DNA from: Ammonifex thiophilus
GTDB lineage: Bacteria; Bacillota; Desulfotomaculia; Desulfotomaculales; Ammonificaceae
Direction: 5' to 3'
DNA length: 64,000 nt
Assembly: GCF_003368535.1 (NCBI RefSeq)
Contig: NZ_QSLN01000001.1
Location: 186,001-250,000, forward strand
The translations under genes were made by a program, and so were the position numbers. This document shows, one piece after another, positions 60,269 through 64,000 of this stretch. Numbering within the stretch: position 1 is the stretch's first letter; the number at the start of each line of letters is the position of its first letter. Under the pieces are notes generated by a model, which saw nothing but the letters and a program-made list of their open reading frames with translations, was not told the DNA's origin and did not search any database.

Positions 60269-60296
60269 TCATCGTTTCAGCTGGCGCAAAACTTTA
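60269..60296 (-). promoter_or_regulatory. Sigma-28-type promoter of the chemoreceptor gene
   Basis: On the minus strand, TAAAGTTT (60296-60289) is a perfect match to the sigma-28 -35 element. It is followed after 12 bases by AACGATGA (60276-60269), which keeps the CGAT core of the -10 element GCCGATAA. The spacing is one base longer than the E. coli optimum but within Bacillus sigma-D range. The start codon lies 31 bases downstream. Confidence 0.65.
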
Positions 60297-60416
60297 CCGG
60301 GAGACCCTCAGAAAGGCGCCGAGAAGTTCGTAATTAACCGATGGGAGGTGAGAAAAGGGGAGCGGAGGCGAGAAGGTGACCGGGGGACCAAACTCTGACT
60401 AAGTGAGGTGGTAAGG

Positions 60417-60974
60417 GTGAGGCGAGTTAAACTGCTGGTAAGTGGGCTTCTGGTCCTGGCCCTCCTAGCAGCGGCGGTCTGGCCGGCTCTGGCCGATCAG
60501 GGCAGAGGGGACACTTTGCGCCTGCACCAGCGGGACCGACTGCGCGATTGCACCTCGGTGGAGGCCAAGGTTTACGCGGAAAAGAGCCTACCTCCGGAAT
60601 TGGTGACGGCAGTGGAGAAGTTGAACCTGGAGCAGCTTAGGGCTCTGGACCGGCTGGTGCACCTCCGGATAAAGGAGCTTAAGCCCACCGTGGAATTTTC
60701 CGGCGAGGTGAGTGCGGTTTCGGGCAACACCTTCACCGTGACCCGGGGCGGCAAGAAGGGTGGCCAGGAGAGCAAAACCTTCACTTTGACGTCTGACACC
60801 AAGATTGAAGCCAAGGGGAAGGGCAGCGCCACCTTGGAGCGGGGGCAGCGGGTAAAGGTTAAGGCCACCAAGGAGGGGAAAGCTCTGGAGGTGCGCATAC
60901 TGCCGGCTGCCAAGTTCCGGGCTGGAGGGCACGGGAACTCAGGAGCTCAAGTTAAGGTCGAAGTAGCTAGATAG
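60417..60974 (+). CDS. Secreted protein with DUF5666-like domain
   Basis: A signal peptide (RRVKLLVSGLLVLALLAAAV, cleavage probably after ALA near residue 23) is followed by a charged helical segment (LNLEQLRALDRLVHLRI) and a beta-rich domain (VEFSGEVSAVSGNTFTVTRG, TFTLTSDTKIEAKG, LERGQRVKVKAT) of the DUF5666 type. The function is unknown. The frame begins at GTG 60408, but GAGGTGG (60405-60411) points to GTG 60417, giving 185 residues. It is a single gene with its own terminator. Confidence 0.7.
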   Translation: MRRVKLLVSGLLVLALLAAAVWPALADQGRGDTLRLHQRDRLRDCTSVEAKVYAEKSLPPELVTAVEKLNLEQLRALDRLVHLRIKELKPTVEFSGEVSAVSGNTFTVTRGGKKGGQESKTFTLTSDTKIEAKGKGSATLERGQRVKVKATKEGKALEVRILPAAKFRAGGHGNSGAQVKVEVAR

Positions 60975-60997
60975 CTTCCGGTCGGGTCGGCTTAAAG

Positions 60998-61026
60998 GGG
61001 GGAGCTTTAGCAAGCTCCCCCTTTTT
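60998..61026 (+). terminator. Rho-independent terminator after the secreted protein gene
   Basis: GGGGGAGCTT (60998-61007) pairs perfectly with AAGCTCCCCC (61012-61021) over a TAGC loop and is followed by TTTTT. Confidence 0.92.
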
Positions 61027-61028
61027 CA

Positions 61029-61057
61029 TTGACAAGAGTTTTGGGAGGGGGTAAAAT
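61029..61057 (+). promoter_or_regulatory. Promoter of the isopropylmalate/isocitrate dehydrogenase gene
   Basis: A perfect TTGACA (61029-61034) and TAAAAT (61052-61057) are 17 bases apart, directly behind the terminator. Transcription would start near 61064, with a leader of about 30 bases. Confidence 0.88.
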
Positions 61058-61095
61058 TGCGGCTAAATTCCGGAATACTGGGGGGTTAGAGGAGT

Positions 61096-62157
61096 TTGAC
61101 TTATAGGATTGCGGTGATTCCAGGGGACGGCACGGGGCCGGAGCAGGTCCGGGAAGGACTTAAGGTGCTGGAAGCGGTGGCGCAGCTCGAGGGCTTCAAG
61201 TACGAAACTGTGATCTACGACTTTGGCGGGGAGCGCTACCTGCGCACAGGGGAGACCTTGCCGGACGGCGCCATCGAGGAGCTCAAGCAGTTTCACGCCA
61301 TCTACCTGGGTGCTATCGGCCATCCGGACGTTAAGCCGGGCATTCTGGAAAAAGGGATTCTTCTGCGGCTGCGCTTCGAGCTCGATCAGTATATCAACCT
61401 CCGTCCGGTGAAGCTTTATCCCGGGGTGGAGACCCCGCTCAAAGATAAAGGTCCGGAGGACATCGACTTCGTGGTAGTGCGGGAGAACACGGAGGGGCTT
61501 TACTGCGGAGCCGGGGGCTTTCTGCGGCGCGGCACCAGGGATGAGGTGGCCCTCCAGATTTCCATCAACACTTACAAAGGGGTGGAGCGGTGCGTCCGCT
61601 ACGCTTTCGAGTATTGCCGCAAGCGTAACAAGAAAAAGAAGGTTACTCTTTGCGGCAAAACCAACGTCCTGACCTACGCTTTCGACCTCTGGGAGCGGGT
61701 CTTCCACGCCGTAGGGGAGGAGTATCCGGACATCACCCGTGATTACGCCCATGTGGATGCCATCTGCATGTGGATGGTGAAGAATCCCGAGTGGTTCGAC
61801 GTCATCGTCACCGACAACATGTTCGGCGACATCATAACCGACTTGGGTGCCATAATTCAGGGGGGCCTGGGCATCGCTGCCGGCGGCAACATCAATCCCC
61901 AAGGAGTATCCATGTTCGAGCCCATTGGCGGCTCGGCTCCCAAGTACGCCGGCAAAAACCAGATAAACCCGCTGGCGGCCATCCTGGCTCTGGCCATGCT
62001 GCTGGAGCACCTAGGAGAGGAAAGGGCAGCGGCCCGGATAGAGCGGGCGGTGCAGGAGGTCTGCTCCAAGCACCTCAAGAGCTTGGCGGCGGGGCGCATG
62101 GGCTACACCACCAGCGAGGTAGGGGACCTGGTGGTGCGCTACCTCGATTTAAAGTAA
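61096..62157 (+). CDS. Isocitrate/isopropylmalate dehydrogenase family enzyme
   Basis: A beta-decarboxylating dehydrogenase of 353 residues. Motifs: [12 protein letters not shown] at the start, [12 protein letters not shown], the substrate arginines in [20 protein letters not shown], the catalytic Lys in KTNVL, and [20 protein letters not shown] with metal Asp residues, then [20 protein letters not shown]. Substrate (3-isopropylmalate, isocitrate, homoisocitrate or tartrate) cannot be set from these. TTG 61096 follows TTAGAGGAG. Its stop overlaps cbiQ on the other strand by 9 bases. Confidence 0.85.
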   Translation: MTYRIAVIPGDGTGPEQVREGLKVLEAVAQLEGFKYETVIYDFGGERYLRTGETLPDGAIEELKQFHAIYLGAIGHPDVKPGILEKGILLRLRFELDQYINLRPVKLYPGVETPLKDKGPEDIDFVVVRENTEGLYCGAGGFLRRGTRDEVALQISINTYKGVERCVRYAFEYCRKRNKKKKVTLCGKTNVLTYAFDLWERVFHAVGEEYPDITRDYAHVDAICMWMVKNPEWFDVIVTDNMFGDIITDLGAIIQGGLGIAAGGNINPQGVSMFEPIGGSAPKYAGKNQINPLAAILALAMLLEHLGEERAAARIERAVQEVCSKHLKSLAAGRMGYTTSEVGDLVVRYLDLK

Positions 62158-63042
62158 GCACCTGTCCAGATAAAGTAGGGCGGCCACCAGGGCAAGGGAG
62201 GTCAGACTGAAGACCAGATCGGCGCGGCCAAAGTGGTAGGGTATTAAGGAGCGGGGCTCGCCGGTGTAGCCCCTGGCCTGCATGGCCTGGTAAACCTCCT
62301 CGCTTAGAGCTTGAGTTCGCACTAGCACATTCCCGATTAGGGAGGCTAGGAAGCGCCTCTTTTCTTTGGCCGGTGGCGGTCCCACTAGGCGAAACCGGTA
62401 AGCTTCGAAAGTTTCCACTGAGAGCTGAAGCAGCAGGAAGATGTAGCGCAGGGTCATCTCCAAGATGAGGATGAAGAGCTGGGGCACCCGGAAGACGCGG
62501 AGCGCCTTGAGCAACCGGGGCCAAGAGGTGGTAAGGGTGAGGAGAATCACCCAGGAAACGGAGTCGGCGGCTCGCAGCACGATGGTGGCCGCCCCTTGCA
62601 GTCCCTGGACGGTGATGGTAAGCGGTGCCTGGAAGTGGTAATTTCCTAGGTGAAAGCTCACTTCCGGTATGAGGGTGCAGACGGGATCTCCCGGCGTTAT
62701 CCAGTTAAAAATGGCGGGGAAGGCCATCACGCCGGTGAAGAGGGGGATAAAAAGCCACACCCTGGCCAGGTAAAGCTTGAGGGGGAGGCGTGAGAGAAAG
62801 GCTACCGCCAACGTTAGAAGGTTCAGCAGCACCAGGGTGGTGAGGTGGTGGGCCAATCCCACCACCCCTATGAAGGCCACCGTGGCCACCACCTTGGTGC
62901 GGGGATCGAGGGATTGGTAAAGCCCCGGTTGCCGGGCCATAGCAGTGGCGAAGAGTTCGTCGGCGAAAACCCGATGGATTTCCTTCAGGTTTTTCTCTAC
63001 GAAGCCTGCACCTCGGCACCGGGGTGCAGGCTTCGCGCTCAT
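62149..63042 (-). CDS. cbiQ: ECF transporter transmembrane T component (CbiQ/NikQ)
   Basis: The T component couples the ATPase to the metal-binding unit of a Co/Ni uptake system. About five to six membrane helices are seen, with two Ala-Arg-Gly-like coupling motifs near the C-terminus (LLKALRVFRVPQLF, and QAMQARGYTGEPRS). ATG 63042 overlaps the stop of the previous gene as ATGA. The first codons after the start (63000-63035) lie in a 13-bp inverted repeat, so residues about 3-14 are unusual for the family. No ATPase is inside the window; it may follow outside or be encoded elsewhere. Confidence 0.88.
   Translation of the reverse strand: MSAKPAPRCRGAGFVEKNLKEIHRVFADELFATAMARQPGLYQSLDPRTKVVATVAFIGVVGLAHHLTTLVLLNLLTLAVAFLSRLPLKLYLARVWLFIPLFTGVMAFPAIFNWITPGDPVCTLIPEVSFHLGNYHFQAPLTITVQGLQGAATIVLRAADSVSWVILLTLTTSWPRLLKALRVFRVPQLFILILEMTLRYIFLLLQLSVETFEAYRFRLVGPPPAKEKRRFLASLIGNVLVRTQALSEEVYQAMQARGYTGEPRSLIPYHFGRADLVFSLTSLALVAALLYLDRCLL
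63000..63035. repeat. 13-bp perfect inverted repeat at the start of cbiQ
   Basis: CGAAGCCTGCACC (63000-63012) and GGTGCAGGCTTCG (63023-63035) form a strong stem with a 10-base loop, within the first 15 codons of cbiQ. It has no T-run on either side, so it would act as a stable mRNA hairpin near the start codon rather than as a terminator. Confidence 0.8.
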
Positions 63043-63356
63043 TTCTCCGATCGGGCCAGGAGACGGCCCAGGAGGTAGGCTACCAGCGCTATCAGCACCA
63101 CTCCTACCACGGCGGCTACGATGTACCCTACAGCTTGCTGGGCGAAGGTTTTGTCGAATCCTGGAATGCTATAGTCCGGCAGTAAAGCGTGCCACGTCTC
63201 TTCTAGTTTGGCCAGCCCTTCCGGCACCATACCCAACATTTCCTTAAGCTCGTCGCTGCCCCACTCCCCCCAGGCAGTTCCTTTGGCCAAGAGCCCCAGA
63301 GGAGAAAGGATGATGAGTACCACTATCCAGAACCACAGCTTACGGTACACCGGCAT
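63039..63356 (-). CDS. CbiN/NikN-like PDGLE membrane protein
   Basis: The protein of 105 residues has an N-terminal helix (about 6-24) and a C-terminal helix (about 77-98) around an outside loop. It fits the PDGLE/CbiN-NikN type that assists the CbiM metal-binding protein. Its loop ends with LLPDYSIPG, a partial likeness to PDGLE-type loops. It lies between cbiM and cbiQ, the usual place. Start ATG 63356. Confidence 0.75.
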   Translation of the reverse strand: MPVYRKLWFWIVVLIILSPLGLLAKGTAWGEWGSDELKEMLGMVPEGLAKLEETWHALLPDYSIPGFDKTFAQQAVGYIVAAVVGVVLIALVAYLLGRLLARSEK

Positions 63357-63362
63357 ACCCGC

Positions 63363-64000
63363 CTACCTCCTTTCCAGGGCGGCGTCGAAGAAGAGCTCTT
63401 CCTGGTGGGCTTTCTGCAGGTAGTAGACCACCAGGCCAGTGATGATGGCCTCCACTATTCCCGCTACGGTCAGGTGGGCGAACATCATGGCCGGTATGGA
63501 CTTGCTGAGGTCGTAGGGGCAGTAAAGGGGTACGCCGGTGGGGGACTTGAATAGAAGCGGCTGAACGCCGAACTCCACCGCGGCGCAGAAGGCGGCGGCG
63601 TTGATCCCCACGTAGCTCCCCACCATGCTAGCTAATACCCGGCGCTTGCCGCCAGCGTTTAAAGCCCGGTATACGGCGTAGCCCAGAAAGGGCAGGACGA
63701 AGGCCATGTTGAAGCAGTTGGCTCCTATGGCCCAGATTCCACCGTCGCCGAAAACTAAAGCTTGGATGATGAGGGCAATAGAAACGGCGATGCAGGCGGC
63801 CCACGGTCCGAGGACGATAGCGGCCAGCGTCCCTCCCACCGCGTGAGCGGTGGTGCCGTCGGGGACGGGCACGTTGAACATCATGATGACGAAGCTGAAA
63901 GCGGCCGCCAGAGCCAGCAGGGGCACCTGCTTGGCCTTCAGGGTTTCTCTGGTTTTCTTGACCGCCGCGGCCCAGATAGGGATCATGGCTGCATAAAAAA
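63363..64000 (-). CDS. cbiM: Energy-coupling factor metal-binding S component CbiM/NikM (partial)
   Basis: The S component binds Co2+ or Ni2+. The open frame runs off the right edge, so the N-terminus with the metal-binding His-Ile-Pro-Asp-Gly start is missing. What is seen includes KKTRETLKAKQVPLLALAAA, the conserved PVPDGTTAHAVGGTLAAIVLGPWAA region (read in parts) with its His, GDGGIWAIGANCFNMAF, and several helices. Nickel or cobalt cannot be told from this part, but the NiFe hydrogenase in the window makes nickel attractive. Confidence 0.88.
   Translation of the reverse strand, partial: FYAAMIPIWAAAVKKTRETLKAKQVPLLALAAAFSFVIMMFNVPVPDGTTAHAVGGTLAAIVLGPWAACIAVSIALIIQALVFGDGGIWAIGANCFNMAFVLPFLGYAVYRALNAGGKRRVLASMVGSYVGINAAAFCAAVEFGVQPLLFKSPTGVPLYCPYDLSKSIPAMMFAHLTVAGIVEAIITGLVVYYLQKAHQEELFFDAALERR

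Noticed and set aside
1-64000. CRISPR arrays, insertion sequences, rRNA genes, prophage genes
   Set aside because: No regularly spaced direct repeats, transposase-like or phage-like proteins, or rRNA segments were seen on either strand.

Overview
The window is GC-rich, densely coding DNA. Starts are a mix of ATG, GTG and many TTG, usually behind strong AGGAGG-type ribosome binding sites. Gene order and families point to a thermophilic, hydrogen-using, motile clostridial Firmicute of the Ammonifex / Moorella / Desulfotomaculum type: a flagellar operon in Bacillus/Clostridium order (fliG-H-I-J-K-flgD-flgE-fliL ... flhBAFG ... sigD ... cheDRCY-fliMY), an F420-non-reducing-type (group 3, Mvh) NiFe hydrogenase, the sporulation-associated ymxH/ylmC family and an SdpR/SdpI pair. 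The genus assignment is inference.

Layout. 1-19776 is one long motility and chemotaxis operon: export apparatus, hook, switch, the FlhF/FlhG placement GTPases, a PilZ (c-di-GMP) protein, sigma-28, a SwrB-like protein, CheD/CheR/CheC/CheY, FliM and FliY. 19835-22141 is a polytopic glycan ligase with TPRs. After a terminator that overlaps a promoter and a structured leader, 22392-31499 encodes the hydrogenase mvhDGA, its maturation protease and hypABFCDE. 31564-33296 holds an M24 peptidase, a small membrane protein and tRNA-Trp(CCA). 33469-36919 is an accessory stretch: an orphan membrane protein, an AT-richer patch with small ORFs, a PH-domain-like membrane protein, sdpR-sdpI and a Yip1-type protein. 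37003-40198 is a MacAB-type efflux system. 40264-43737 is the riboflavin operon ribD-E-BA-H. On the minus strand, 43734-48853 encodes L28, a 2-hydroxyacyl-CoA dehydratase-like protein with its activase, a membrane acyltransferase and a DUF4330 protein. 48951-57692 is a cell-surface polysaccharide block (LCP, FabZ, TagO/WecA-like, GalU, GalE-like, YetF, phosphohexomutase, MurJ, YmxH). 57689-60237 (minus) has a KaiC-like ATPase and a chemoreceptor with a sigma-28-like promoter. The right edge holds a secreted DUF5666-like protein, an isopropylmalate/isocitrate dehydrogenase family enzyme and a CbiMNQ-type Ni/Co uptake system, cut by the window end.

How it fits together. The hydrogenase needs nickel and HypA-F, all of which are encoded here; the Ni/Co transporter at the right edge could supply the metal. 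FlhF/FlhG set flagellum placement, sigma-28 would read late genes such as the receptor at 58618-60237, and the PilZ protein can tie motility to c-di-GMP. The MacAB and SdpRI loci are exporter and immunity modules that suggest exposure to peptide antibiotics or self-made peptides.

The best candidate for something undescribed is 34058-36094. There an extended -10 promoter leads into two small out-of-frame ORFs, the second Val/Ala-rich and hydrophobic, followed by a PH-like membrane protein and an sdpR-sdpI operon with a consensus promoter and a perfect inverted-repeat operator. This looks like a peptide-plus-immunity locus without recognisable sdpA/sdpB. Other signals worth checking are the unassigned hydrogenase leader RNA, a probable frameshift at the end of the swrB-like gene, a mosaic flgE, an NPLH instead of NPTH in FlhB, and a riboflavin operon with no FMN riboswitch.
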